Source of the DNA: Lactobacillus sp. UCMA15818
Lineage (GTDB): Bacteria; Bacillota; Bacilli; Lactobacillales; Lactobacillaceae
Assembly: GCF_030400225.1 (NCBI RefSeq)
Contig: NZ_VJYB01000011.1
Coordinates: 1 to 59,560, forward strand
Direction of reading: 5' to 3'
DNA: 59,560 nucleotides
The notes beneath the pieces were generated by a model. That model made no database searches. It saw only the letters and a program-made list of their open reading frames with translations, and was not told the origin of the DNA. Shown one piece after another: positions 9,131 through 17,149 of this stretch. Position numbers and translations under genes: made by a program. The first letter of the stretch is position 1. Each line of letters opens with the position of its first letter.

Positions 9131-9723
9131 AAATCTGATGTTGCCGTCGCTTTTTCGTTATTTCCTACTTTGTATTTTATTTTTGTTGCTTGTAATCTTC
9201 ACCTAGTGCGTTAATAATGCAGCATTAAAGTTGTCTTTAGGCTAACCGGTTTGTAGTTTAATGGTTGATAACATCCTATATTTGTTTTTCGTACTGATCG
9301 TCCATATCTTGTTGCTCTTTTAATTGTTTTTAAATTTTCTCAATCTAACTAGTCTTAATAATAAGATCAGTTTTACATTCACCAAGAAAAATTTATTTAG
9401 TTTTGTCATGCTTTAAGATACGGTATGTGGTGCCTTTTCTAGCTGAACTAAGCTAAGTTGACTAGACAAATAAACTAAATCTTGTTGATGCTCTTGGGTA
9501 CTAAAAATCATTGATGGTTTTTCTTGCCATTGTCCAATCATTTCAACCTTACAGGGTTTTAAATCTGGATCATAATATATCACGGTTGCATAACCCTGTT
9601 ATTGTCTAACTAGTGAAAAATCATCTAAATTACCATTTGTAAAAAGCACGGTATTCGGTTCGAATGACTTGCTCAACTACCCTGATTACCTTTTCCTAAG
9701 CAGACTATAAACAGACTAAATTT
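9131..9723 (-). pseudogene. Degenerate MobA/MobL relaxase C-terminal remnant
   Basis: Read on the minus strand in shifting frames, this stretch matches the C-terminal third of the intact relaxase at 43990-46050. Matching blocks include IYYDPDLKPCKVEMIGQWQ, FSTQEHQQDLVYLSSQLSL, GECKTDLIIK and [11 protein letters not shown], in the same order as in the intact gene. Several frameshifts and stops make it non-functional. It is not a copy of the local gene, because the residues have diverged. It is therefore a fossil of a second mobilization region that merged into this plasmid. Confidence 0.75.
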
Positions 9724-10220
9724 TTACCGTACAAAGTTATTTTTTTTCATGGCTGTAAAAATAAAAGAAGCTGTTTTACTTGCTTTTCCATTAACAACTA
9801 GTGGATACTTATTTAAATAGTAATGGTACGTATGCACAATATCAATAACTTGTGGCTTGCTACTGCTGTTGCTAACTTTGAGCTGATAACATCCAGTAGA
9901 AAGTTGATGTCTCAATTTGTATACTGATCCTGTATCATCAAAGATAAATTTTTGGTGGGTTTTAAGATTTTGCAATGATACTTTCACCATTGACTTATCA
10001 TGAATCTGCACAGAAAAATAGTTGGCGGAGGCATGAAGGTTAACATATTCTGTTAAAATCGTACCTGGTTGTATTGTTTCCGGTCTAGCTTTATACTGAA
10101 CCGAAAGTTGACTTCTCTGTGCAGCAACTATAATATTTTTCGGTTTAGGTGTTGTTAAAGATATAAATAACCAAATAATAGTGATTAAACTAATTACTAA
10201 ATAAAAATACAATCCCGTTT
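9724..10220 (-). pseudogene. Membrane-anchored hypothetical protein, 5'-truncated by IS30
   Basis: One membrane helix (YLVISLITIIWLFISL) is followed by about 140 extracytoplasmic residues with a beta-rich pattern ending KTASFIFTAMKKNNFVR. The open frame runs on into the IS30 end, which supplies an artificial start at 10293. The native start was lost when the IS arrived. No family is recognised. It lies just upstream of the relaxase remnant on the same strand. Confidence 0.6.
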
Positions 10221-11263
10221 GGTAGATTGTAAAATTAATCCGAACGCTGTTCGGACAAAAAAGATCAGCTTCCTTTAAAATGGTGTTTACCACAAACCCA
10301 TCTTTTAGGAGCTGATCTTTTGTCTAGTATAACCTATTCCGAACGAATTAAAATCGAAACCTTTTGTGAACTAGGGCTGTCCAATATCCAAATGGGCGTT
10401 CGGCTGAACCGATCACCGTCAACAATTTCTTATGAATTATCTCGATGTCAACCTTATCAGGCTGAATTAGCACAAACAGATGCCGAATACAAGCGATCAC
10501 GATGTGGTCGGAAAACTAAGCTGAGCGATGAGTTAAAGCAAAAAATTCTCAACCATTTACGTCTAAGCTGGTCATCAGGAATGATTGCTCACGAATTTAA
10601 ACTAGCTACTAAATCTATTTATAATTGGCTAAATCAGGGGAGAATTGGTTTCTCCTTGAATGATCCACCTGAACATGGCGTACGCCAACGGCGTAACGTT
10701 GACCAACGATCCAAATATAATCAATCTTTGGGGCGATCAATTGAACAGCGTCCCATGATGATTAATCAACGTAAGCGCATCGGCGATTTTGAACTAGATA
10801 CAGTCGTTGGTCCTCGTGGGCATAGTAAGGCAGTTTTATTAACTTTAATCGATCGAAAATCACGGTTCCTTTGGGCATACCGGTTAAAAGATCGGACGAC
10901 AGCGACTGTTAATGAAGCACTAACTAAGTTCCTAACCACTTTTAATGGTCCGGTGCACAGCTTTACTGTGGACCGTGGCACTGAGTTTAGTGGGCTAGTA
11001 TCACTTGAATCACAATATGGTATTAAGACCTATTACTGCCATGCTTATACGCCAGCTGAACGTGGTAGTAATGAACGCTTCAATCGGAATTTACGTTATT
11101 TGTATCCTAAAGGGACTCGTTTTGAGCACATTAGTGCTCAAGATTTAACGACGACGTTACTCCAAATTAACCAGCGACCGCTTAAAATACTCAACTGGCA
11201 AACACCGTATCAGGTTATGCTGACAAATTTGTCCAAAAATTCGGATTAAATTTGCAATCTACC
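10221..11263 (+). mobile_element. IS30-family element, ISLpl1-like (1043 bp)
   Basis: Imperfect terminal repeats GGTAGATTGTAAAATTAATC (left) and its inverted counterpart (right, ending GCAATCTACC at 11263) enclose one transposase. A long hairpin (AAAAGATCAGCT ... AGCTGATCTTTT, 10257-10321) precedes the start. The 1043-bp length and end sequence agree with what is known of ISLpl1. Partial copies lie at 27554-27770 and 53250-53473, showing that this element has been active here. Confidence 0.9.
10320..11249 (+). CDS. IS30-family transposase, 309 aa
   Basis: Complete IS30 transposase. It has an N-terminal HTH (YSERIKIETFCELGLSNIQM, then RSPSTISYELSR), a DDE core with FELDTVVG (first Asp), FTVDRGTEFS (second Asp) and ERGSNERFNRNLRYLYPKG (Glu), and ends with QINQRPLKIL. 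A TTG start at 10320 lies directly after the hairpin. Likely functional. Confidence 0.92.
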   Translation: MSSITYSERIKIETFCELGLSNIQMGVRLNRSPSTISYELSRCQPYQAELAQTDAEYKRSRCGRKTKLSDELKQKILNHLRLSWSSGMIAHEFKLATKSIYNWLNQGRIGFSLNDPPEHGVRQRRNVDQRSKYNQSLGRSIEQRPMMINQRKRIGDFELDTVVGPRGHSKAVLLTLIDRKSRFLWAYRLKDRTTATVNEALTKFLTTFNGPVHSFTVDRGTEFSGLVSLESQYGIKTYYCHAYTPAERGSNERFNRNLRYLYPKGTRFEHISAQDLTTTLLQINQRPLKILNWQTPYQVMLTNLSKNSD

Positions 11264-11479
11264 ACTCAAATGCCATCCATGCCGTTGAAAAATATTCAAC
11301 CCGTAAGGCTGACGTCATGGTTTGTTTCTGCGTCATTGACAGTTGCTGCATTAAACGACCCTCTTTCATGTGACTGTTCATCTAAGTACAGACACATGAT
11401 ATATTCAACATATGTATATGCCAACATATAACGCCGATCAATGACTCCTTGAAAGGTCTTGCAGCAACTTCTTAACAAA
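11264..11479. other. Intergenic tract, no gene recognised
   Basis: Between the IS30 right end and the small membrane-protein gene there is no convincing coding sequence. A 77-codon frame on the minus strand overlaps the real downstream gene and has no ribosome binding site or known motif. I see no terminator or repeat. Confidence 0.5.
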
Positions 11480-11671
11480 CTAGTGCTGGTGGGCGTGTTG
11501 TTGACTTGACTGGGGCCGATAAGCGGCAACTAACCCTGTCACAGCGTCCAAAGTCATAATCAGACCCATTAACCACATCGCTGCCATATTGTGCCTGGTA
11601 CCAATTAGAATCAGCAGCACCACATTTAACGCCAGCATGAGCCAGCCCATTGTTTTCGACATTTGTTGCAT
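11480..11671 (-). CDS. Small two-helix membrane protein with His-rich tail, 63 aa
   Basis: The ATG at 11671 follows a strong site (TGAGGAGGATTTTC). The product starts MQQMSKTMGWLMLALNVVL and has two hydrophobic stretches separated by a short loop. It ends SSQQHAHQH, a possible cation-binding tail. It is transcribed divergently from the multicopper oxidase, and the 126-bp gap could hold shared control. The function is unknown; association with copper handling is inferred only from the neighbour and the His tail. Confidence 0.7.
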   Translation of the reverse strand: MQQMSKTMGWLMLALNVVLLILIGTRHNMAAMWLMGLIMTLDAVTGLVAAYRPQSSQQHAHQH

Positions 11672-11797
11672 GAAAATCCTCCTCAAGTGTATGGATAAGA
11701 CCTATACCATTTTTCGATACTACTTTAGATTAATTCTAAATTATGTTTATGGCAACCCTAAAAAGTGTTAAAATTCTTGTCAGAGGGGGAAATCACG

Positions 11798-13327
11798 ATG
11801 AAAACCTATACGGACTATTTCTTTGATGAGCCAGCGTTTGATCTCCACGATGGCGGGTACATGCCGCTTGAGGTCAGTGATGCGCCTGAGAAGCCCTTAA
11901 ATGTGCCGCCGTTGTTGAAACCGGATAAAGAGACGGCGACCGACGTTTATTACACGGTGACAGCAGAGGCTGGGGAAACGCAACTGTTACCTGGGGCGAA
12001 GACCAAGACGTGGGGCTATAATACCAGTCTGTTAGGTCAGACGATTGTGTATCGCCGTGGTCAGCATACGCATGTGACACTGAAAAACACCCTGCCTGAG
12101 TTGACCACTTTTCATTGGCATGGGGCTAATGTCAGTGGCCCTTATGTTGATGGCGGATGCCATGCGCCTGTTTATCCGGGTGAAAGTAAGCATATCGACT
12201 TCACATTGGAACAACCGGCGACGACTTTGTGGCTGCACGCGCATCCGTGCCCATCCACAGCCGAGCAGGTTTGGCATGGTTTGGCTGCCATGGTGATTGT
12301 CAAAGACGACCATGAAGCCAGCCTGCCATTGCCAAGGAACTATGGCGTTGACGATATTCCGGTCATTTTGCAAGACCGGCGTTTTCATGAGAACAACCAG
12401 TGGGACTACCGGGCTGATTATGATCCTGACGGTGTTGCTGGGCCAACTGCAATGATTAACGGTACAATCAATCCCTATTTTGATGTCACCACGCAAAAGG
12501 TCCGGTTGCGTTTTCTGGATGGTGCTAATCGCCGTGAATGGCGGTTGCATTTTTCCGATGACCTGCCATTTACGCAAATTGGCGGGGATGGCTCACTGTT
12601 ACCGGAGCCGGTCAAATTTACCCATTTGATGCTGACTTGTGCTGAGCGTGCCGAAGTGATTGTTGATTTTGGCCAATACCATGAAGGCGACGAGGTCACC
12701 TTATATACGGATGATGTGCCATTGCTAAAGTTCCGCATTCATGCGTTCAAACCGGATCAGACTACCTTGCCTGATAAGTTGTTCGATGTGAAGGCACCAG
12801 TGGTTGACCCGGCTTTGCCAGTTCGCCACGTTGTGATGCAGGGGATGGACGAAGGTGTTGCGATTGATGGTAAAAAGTTTGCCATGCAGCGGATTGATGC
12901 CACTCAACCAATTGGCAAAGCCCAGTACTGGGATGTTACCAATAGCAATGATGCGCCTGGAATGGTTCATCCATTCCATGTGCATGGAACCCAATTCTTA
13001 GTCTTGTCGCGGAATGGGCATGCGCCGTATCCAAATGAACATGGTTTCAAAGATACCGTTGGCGTGAATCCTGGTGAAACGGTTCGGCTGCTGGTTCGCT
13101 TTGATTTGCCAGGGGTTTATATGTATCACTGCCATATCATTGAGCACGAAGATGGCGGTATGATGGCACAGATTGAAACATTCGATCCAGCCAAGCCAAA
13201 GCAAGAATATAAATTGATGGATATGAATACGTTAATGATGGCCTTGGCTAAAGAACGTGGCGTCAAACCATCTGAGATTTGGATGGGCGGTATGCAGTCT
13301 TATGAAAAAATGGGAATGAAAATGTAA
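11798..13327 (+). CDS. Multicopper oxidase (CueO/laccase-like), 509 aa
   Basis: All four copper-ligand motifs are present: FHWHGAN, WLHAHPC, HPFHVHGTQF and the C-terminal YHCHIIEHEDGGMM with the type-1 Cys and axial Met. Three cupredoxin domains fit the length. There is no signal peptide (MKTYTDYFFDEPAF), as in the cytoplasmic oxidases of lactobacilli that have been linked to biogenic-amine degradation and copper tolerance. The ATG at 11798 follows CAGAGGGGGAAATCACG. The MFS gene follows after 39 bp on the same strand. GC is visibly higher than in the flanking IS region, suggesting separate acquisition. Confidence 0.93.
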   Translation: MKTYTDYFFDEPAFDLHDGGYMPLEVSDAPEKPLNVPPLLKPDKETATDVYYTVTAEAGETQLLPGAKTKTWGYNTSLLGQTIVYRRGQHTHVTLKNTLPELTTFHWHGANVSGPYVDGGCHAPVYPGESKHIDFTLEQPATTLWLHAHPCPSTAEQVWHGLAAMVIVKDDHEASLPLPRNYGVDDIPVILQDRRFHENNQWDYRADYDPDGVAGPTAMINGTINPYFDVTTQKVRLRFLDGANRREWRLHFSDDLPFTQIGGDGSLLPEPVKFTHLMLTCAERAEVIVDFGQYHEGDEVTLYTDDVPLLKFRIHAFKPDQTTLPDKLFDVKAPVVDPALPVRHVVMQGMDEGVAIDGKKFAMQRIDATQPIGKAQYWDVTNSNDAPGMVHPFHVHGTQFLVLSRNGHAPYPNEHGFKDTVGVNPGETVRLLVRFDLPGVYMYHCHIIEHEDGGMMAQIETFDPAKPKQEYKLMDMNTLMMALAKERGVKPSEIWMGGMQSYEKMGMKM

Positions 13328-13366
13328 ACGTCCCACAATATTAATATAGAAAAAGATGATTTTAAT

Positions 13367-14740
13367 ATGCACTCTCCAACGATCAAACATCGCGGGGCTT
13401 TTGTCGCCACGTTACTGACAGGTACCTTTTCGATGTCAATTTCTCAGTCTTCTTTAAGCACCGCTTATCCTGCTTTTATGAAAGCTTTTGGTTTAGGAGC
13501 GGATACAGTTGCTTGGCTGACAACCGGCTTTATGTTGGTGATGACCTTGATGATTCCGGTTAGCCCATGGCTGTTGCATAATGTTACTTTCCAACGGCTT
13601 TTCCAAGCGATTGAACTCATTTTTGCCATTGGGACAGGCTTATGTATCTGGGCACCGAGTTTTACCGTGCTCATGATTGGCCGGTTGCTTGAAGCGATTG
13701 CGGTCGGGATCATTTTCCCGAGTTTCCAGACCGTGTTGCTGACGATTACGCCGCATAGTGGGCGTGGTCGGGTGATGGGCACGGCGGGATTGGTCATGGG
13801 CTCAGCCTTGGCAGTCGGTCCGATTATTTCCGGTGTTTTGCTGACATGGTTCCCTTGGCAGGCTTTATTCTTGTTCTTCTTGGTCGTTTCGCTGCTTGTG
13901 CTGGCCGTTTCAACGGTGACCATTGCGTCTGTCATGCCATTGCAACCGACGCAACTGGACTGGGTGTCCTTCCTTTTATCCGCAAGTTTTCCAACTCTAC
14001 TTTATGCCTTGGGTGCTTTGTCGAAAAAAGGCTTAACTGTTGGCGTGGTTGGTTTGTTGATTTTAGGCGTTCTGGCAGCTGGTATTTTCGTTGTTCGGCA
14101 ATTGAATCGCCAACCACCAATGTTGCAAATGCGAGTCTTTGCCACTGGTATGTTTACTAAAGCGGTGTTTCTGACCGGAATTTCATACGTCGGTTTGATT
14201 GTCACCACTATCCTGATGCCGCTTTACTTTCAAACGCTACTTGGTTTGTCACCGTTGATTTCTGGCTTGTCCTTAGTGCCAGCTGCGGTGTTGCTGAGTA
14301 TTTTGAATCCAATTAGCGGGCGCCTACTGGATCGCTTTGGACCGCGTGTCGTGGCCATGATTGGCATGTTGTTGATTACTGGCGGCTTTGGTCTGTTAGC
14401 AGTCTTTGCCCATCATTTACCGCTGATTGGGACAATTATGTTGGCGATGGCGACTGAAGCCGGCAATGCCTTTGTGATGATGCCTTCAGTGACGGCTGGC
14501 GCGAATGCTTTGCCGAATGAGCTCGTGGCAGACGGCACTGCGGTTACAACGACGGCTCGTCAGTTATTCGGTTCTGCCGGTGTCATGTTCGCCACAGTGT
14601 TGTTGGATGGCATGCAAACCACGCTGCGAAGTCATGCTGGCGGTTTTGCTGTTACCTTCGCTGTGTTTGCTGGCGTGGGCCTGATTGGCTTGCTGTTGGC
14701 GTTGACGTTACCAAAGGAAGTCGCGAAGAAAGCGGTATAG
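13367..14740 (+). CDS. DHA2-type MFS drug/efflux transporter, 457 aa
   Basis: About 14 hydrophobic segments and typical EmrB/QacA-family motifs are visible. These include WLTTGFML in helix 2, GRLLEAIAVGIIFP (motif A/C region), a conserved GTAGLVMGSALAVGP antiporter motif and a cytoplasmic GRLLDRFGPR loop. It is probably a proton-coupled exporter. It shares a transcript with the oxidase (39-bp gap; own ribosome site weak). The substrate is unknown. The C-terminus LTLPKEVAKKAV is followed by a strong terminator. Confidence 0.88.
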   Translation: MHSPTIKHRGAFVATLLTGTFSMSISQSSLSTAYPAFMKAFGLGADTVAWLTTGFMLVMTLMIPVSPWLLHNVTFQRLFQAIELIFAIGTGLCIWAPSFTVLMIGRLLEAIAVGIIFPSFQTVLLTITPHSGRGRVMGTAGLVMGSALAVGPIISGVLLTWFPWQALFLFFLVVSLLVLAVSTVTIASVMPLQPTQLDWVSFLLSASFPTLLYALGALSKKGLTVGVVGLLILGVLAAGIFVVRQLNRQPPMLQMRVFATGMFTKAVFLTGISYVGLIVTTILMPLYFQTLLGLSPLISGLSLVPAAVLLSILNPISGRLLDRFGPRVVAMIGMLLITGGFGLLAVFAHHLPLIGTIMLAMATEAGNAFVMMPSVTAGANALPNELVADGTAVTTTARQLFGSAGVMFATVLLDGMQTTLRSHAGGFAVTFAVFAGVGLIGLLLALTLPKEVAKKAV

Positions 14741-14766
14741 CTGCGAATTCGTGCTTTGCATCTACA

Positions 14767-14805
14767 AAAATGACCGCCTACCAAAAAGTAGACGGTCATT
14801 TTTGT
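14767..14805 (+). terminator. Rho-independent terminator after the MCO-MFS operon
   Basis: A 15-bp stem (AAAATGACCGCCTAC / GTAGACGGTCATTTT, one mismatch) with a short loop is followed by T residues. Confidence 0.88.
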
Positions 14806-14837
14806 TGCAACTAAGTATACCCTATTGGCCTTTAAGC

Positions 14838-14962
14838 TTAGTGCGAATTATTAATTGAATTTATCGTTTCCCTGTATTTACCATCAAATGTTTTTTCATC
14901 TGGAAACAAGGTTTCTCGTGAATATCCTAGTTGTCTTAATTTTTTTTGGATCGAATCTTTAA
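14838..14962 (-). pseudogene. FRG-domain protein, C-terminal fragment
   Basis: The minus-strand frame reads SIQKKLRQLGYSRETLFPDE, then KTFDGKYRETINSINNSH and a stop. The L...G.s..TLFPD pattern is typical of FRG-domain C-termini. About 41 codons remain, and the frame is broken at about 14960. Remnant only. Confidence 0.45.
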
Positions 14963-15069
14963 CTTATCACGGAAACACGAGTTACATCACGGTATTTATA
15001 GTCCCGTTGTTTTCGTTAATAGCTTGGCTATTTATGGCTCGAAGATTAAAGAAAGCTGATTATGCATAG
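14960..15069 (+). pseudogene. C-terminal fragment of a membrane protein
   Basis: The plus-strand frame reads SYITVFIVPLFSLIAWLFMA, then RRLKKADYA and a TAG stop. It is one hydrophobic helix with a basic end and no start of its own. It joins the FRG remnant at about 14960, so both genes were cut by an old rearrangement. Confidence 0.4.
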
Positions 15070-15198
15070 AAACTATTCTATCCCCATTTCCCTGTATAAT
15101 AGATTAAGCAAGAAGCTTTAATGGCAATGATTGTCTTTTCCCTTGCGAGGTGAGGCTCATGGGAACATGGAATAATCTTCAGGAAGGCTTCACAGTCA

Positions 15199-15288
15199 AT
15201 GAGCGTCTTTCAGACACTCTCGTTGATGTTGCTGTTTGGCACGTTTTTAATCGCGCTACTCAGCTATATCGACAAACACCACAAATGA
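15199..15288 (+). CDS. Fst/Lpt-like (putative holin-like) type I toxin, 29 aa
   Basis: A tiny frame starting MSVFQTLSLMLLFGTFLIA and ending LLSYIDKHHK: one hydrophobic helix and a charged tail. This is the hallmark of Fst-family membrane toxins of type I toxin-antitoxin systems. An AGGAAGG site lies 9 bp upstream, and a TATAAT (about 15099) may be its promoter. The downstream AAAAAGCCGCCCC arm normally pairs with a distal GGGGCGG arm, the bidirectional terminator/antisense-RNA region. Here an IS3 insertion separates the arms (see 15306 and 16833), so regulation is probably altered. Confidence 0.75.
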   Translation: MSVFQTLSLMLLFGTFLIALLSYIDKHHK

Positions 15289-15342
15289 AAAAGCCGCCCC
15301 ACATATGAAGTGCAACACAAAAGTTAGACAAAATAGATATTT

Positions 15343-16239
15343 TTATGCTGCTAAGGTATGTTCTCGATACTCAATTGGGGACATGCCTTTTGTTTTGAGT
15401 GAAATTCGGTGATTATTATACCAACTGACATAATTCAGCGAAGCTTCTGTGAGTGACTTAATATCTTTGTAAGGGGGAAAGCCACTCAAGCATTCCGTTT
15501 TGTAAATATGAAAGAAACTCTCGATTGGTGCATTATCATGACAATTTCCTTTTTTAGACATGCTCTGGATAAAATCGTTATCTAGAAGCCTTTGTGTATA
15601 ATAACCTAATTGATAGTGCCATCCCTGATCAGAATGAATGATAGAGTTGCTTCCTTTCGGAAGCTTAGCGATTAATTCATCAAGCGTATTGGTAATCAGT
15701 TCACGGTTAGGACTATCGTTAACTTGAAAGGCCAAAACTTCTTTGCTAGCTTCATCAGTAATTACGGAAATATATGCCCATTTTCGATCTGTTAAGCGAA
15801 CTTGAGTCACATCAGTGTGTAAGGCTTCATACGGTTTTGTGTGACTAAAATCTTGTTTCAAAACGTTCTCTGCTATTTTACCAACAGTTCCTCGATATGA
15901 AGAATATTTACCATTTTTACGACGATTGTACATACTCACTTGAACGTTCAACTCATCCATCAAATGACGAACTACTTTGTCGGCAATATGAATATTCAGT
16001 TTGACTAGTTCCTCTTGAACTCGTCGATAACCGTAGGTTAATCGTCCCCGCCATTTTCCATCATTGGTGATTTTTAGAATTTTAGCTTTGATATCAATAT
16101 ACTTATCGACATGATTTTTGATACGCTTACGTTCATCATGATAGGTAGCCTTCTTGAGACCTATGGCGTCAAGAATATCACCAATTTTATAACGCTGTGC
16201 CTTTGGAAGCTGTGCTTGGTCCACCCTGATCTGATCCAC
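15343..16239 (-). CDS. IS3 transposase orfB (integrase domain), 298 aa
   Basis: The rve-type integrase domain has LHTDVTQV (first Asp), IHSDQGWHYQ (second Asp) and KGNCHDNAPIESFF (Glu). It ends HRISLKTKGMSPIEYREH. It is expressed as a fusion with orfA: an A-AAA-AAC slippery heptamer lies at 16247-16253 just before the orfA stop, giving a -1 frame OrfAB transposase. The element looks intact. Confidence 0.9.
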   Translation of the reverse strand: MDQIRVDQAQLPKAQRYKIGDILDAIGLKKATYHDERKRIKNHVDKYIDIKAKILKITNDGKWRGRLTYGYRRVQEELVKLNIHIADKVVRHLMDELNVQVSMYNRRKNGKYSSYRGTVGKIAENVLKQDFSHTKPYEALHTDVTQVRLTDRKWAYISVITDEASKEVLAFQVNDSPNRELITNTLDELIAKLPKGSNSIIHSDQGWHYQLGYYTQRLLDNDFIQSMSKKGNCHDNAPIESFFHIYKTECLSGFPPYKDIKSLTEASLNYVSWYNNHRISLKTKGMSPIEYREHTLAA

Positions 16240-16772
16240 TATTTGTGTTTTTTGACGTCCTTTGAAGGTCCGAACAGGGTCATTGATTTTTTTAGAATAT
16301 CGTTCTCCAATTTCGTATTGTAGAGTTCCTGCTTCTTCTTAACGAGCTCCGCTCGTAAACGTTCAAGTTCACTTTGCTTTTCTAATTGACGAACTTGTTT
16401 TTTCTTACGTTTCATTTTAGATGGCCTGCCTTTAGGATGAGATCTTAAGCCCATAATACCATCACGGATGAACACTTTTCGCCAAATACTTATTTGTGCG
16501 GCTAAAATATCATATTTCATAGCAACAATGGCTAAAGAATCATCATGAGTTTGGTAGTAGTCTATCACATCTAATTTAAACTCTGATGAGAAATATCGCT
16601 TGTGTCTTTTTCGATTAAAAGTTTCTACACCACCTAATTTATACAGTTGAATCCATTTTCGGACTTGACGCCCGGGTAAGTCATATTTAGAAGCTACTTC
16701 CGAGGCATTGAGATTACTATTCAAATATACGGATACAACTTCTGCTTTTAATTTTGAACTATATTTGGTCAT
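16239..16772 (-). CDS. IS3 orfA (helix-turn-helix protein), 177 aa
   Basis: Two consecutive HTH motifs (NASEVASKYDLPGRQVRKWI and the similar SLAIVAMKYDILAAQISIWR) are followed by a leucine-zipper-like coiled coil (KKQVRQLEKQSELERLRAEL). It starts at the ATG at 16772 and stops at TAG 16239-16241, within the frameshift window. This is the DNA-binding half of the transposase. Confidence 0.9.
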   Translation of the reverse strand: MTKYSSKLKAEVVSVYLNSNLNASEVASKYDLPGRQVRKWIQLYKLGGVETFNRKRHKRYFSSEFKLDVIDYYQTHDDSLAIVAMKYDILAAQISIWRKVFIRDGIMGLRSHPKGRPSKMKRKKKQVRQLEKQSELERLRAELVKKKQELYNTKLENDILKKSMTLFGPSKDVKKHK

Positions 16773-16832
16773 AAAAAAAGTACCTCACAATCATTAGACT
16801 CTTTGTCTAACAATTATGAAGCACTTCACATA

Positions 16833-16936
16833 ACTTTGACCGGTTATGGGGCGAACTAGTGTTGTTTTAATATCTGCCACCGCCTTTAACGGCTCTACAC
16901 GGGAAGTCCTGTTCACGTGGGACTTCCTTTTTCTTT
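16833..16936. terminator. Distal half of the Fst-toxin hairpin plus a second terminator
   Basis: Directly after the IS3 end, CCGGTTATGGGGCG is the partner of the GCCGCCCC arm left at 15293. A second hairpin, GGAAGTCC...GGACTTCC followed by TTTTT (16902-16936), lies just beyond. In Fst systems the convergent antisense RNA is made from this side. The insertion puts about 1.5 kb between toxin and antisense RNA, unless the promoters lie inside the remaining arm. Confidence 0.55.
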
Positions 16937-16985
16937 TTCGTTATAGCATGACTATGAAAAATTGGGTAGCAAGGCATTTTCAGCT

Positions 16986-17102
16986 TATTATTTATCTTTG
17001 TATTTTTCAAAAATAGGTTCAACTAATTCTTTTTCAGCGTTTTTCGTACTTCGCCGTATTTGTATATAGTTTCCCAATATGTTTATGTCTGGCAACGGAC
17101 CC
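16986..17102 (-). pseudogene. Short coding remnant of unknown family
   Basis: The minus-strand frame GPLPDINILGNYIQIRRSTK, then NAEKELVEPIFEKYKDK and a stop looks like protein sequence (amphipathic, Lys/Glu-rich). It has only a GTG start, with no ribosome site. Probably the 3' tail of a lost gene. Confidence 0.3.
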
Positions 17103-17149
17103 ACTTAATCTAATATTTATTATTATGATAGACCAATTTGCCTATTAAC

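Larger units (their letters stand above)
15306..16828 (-). mobile_element. IS3-family (IS150 group) element
   Basis: Terminal repeats TGAAGTGC...GTTAGACAAA lie at 15306 and, inverted, end at 16828. Flanks carry a direct repeat CATA (15302-15305 and 16829-16832; ACATA if the end is set one base shorter), fitting the 3-5 bp duplications of this family. The element contains orfA and orfB with a -1 frameshift signal. It sits inside the terminator/antisense region of the Fst-like toxin. Confidence 0.92.

Noticed and set aside
11296-11529. 77-codon minus-strand frame before the small membrane-protein gene
   Set aside because: It overlaps the better-supported 11480-11671 gene and lacks a ribosome site and any motif.
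12032-12738. Long antisense frames inside the multicopper oxidase
   Set aside because: They are shadows caused by the GC-rich codon use of the oxidase; no ribosome sites or protein-like patterns.
13465-14208. Frames on both strands inside the MFS transporter
   Set aside because: The plus-strand MFS frame has full family motifs; the others are shadows.
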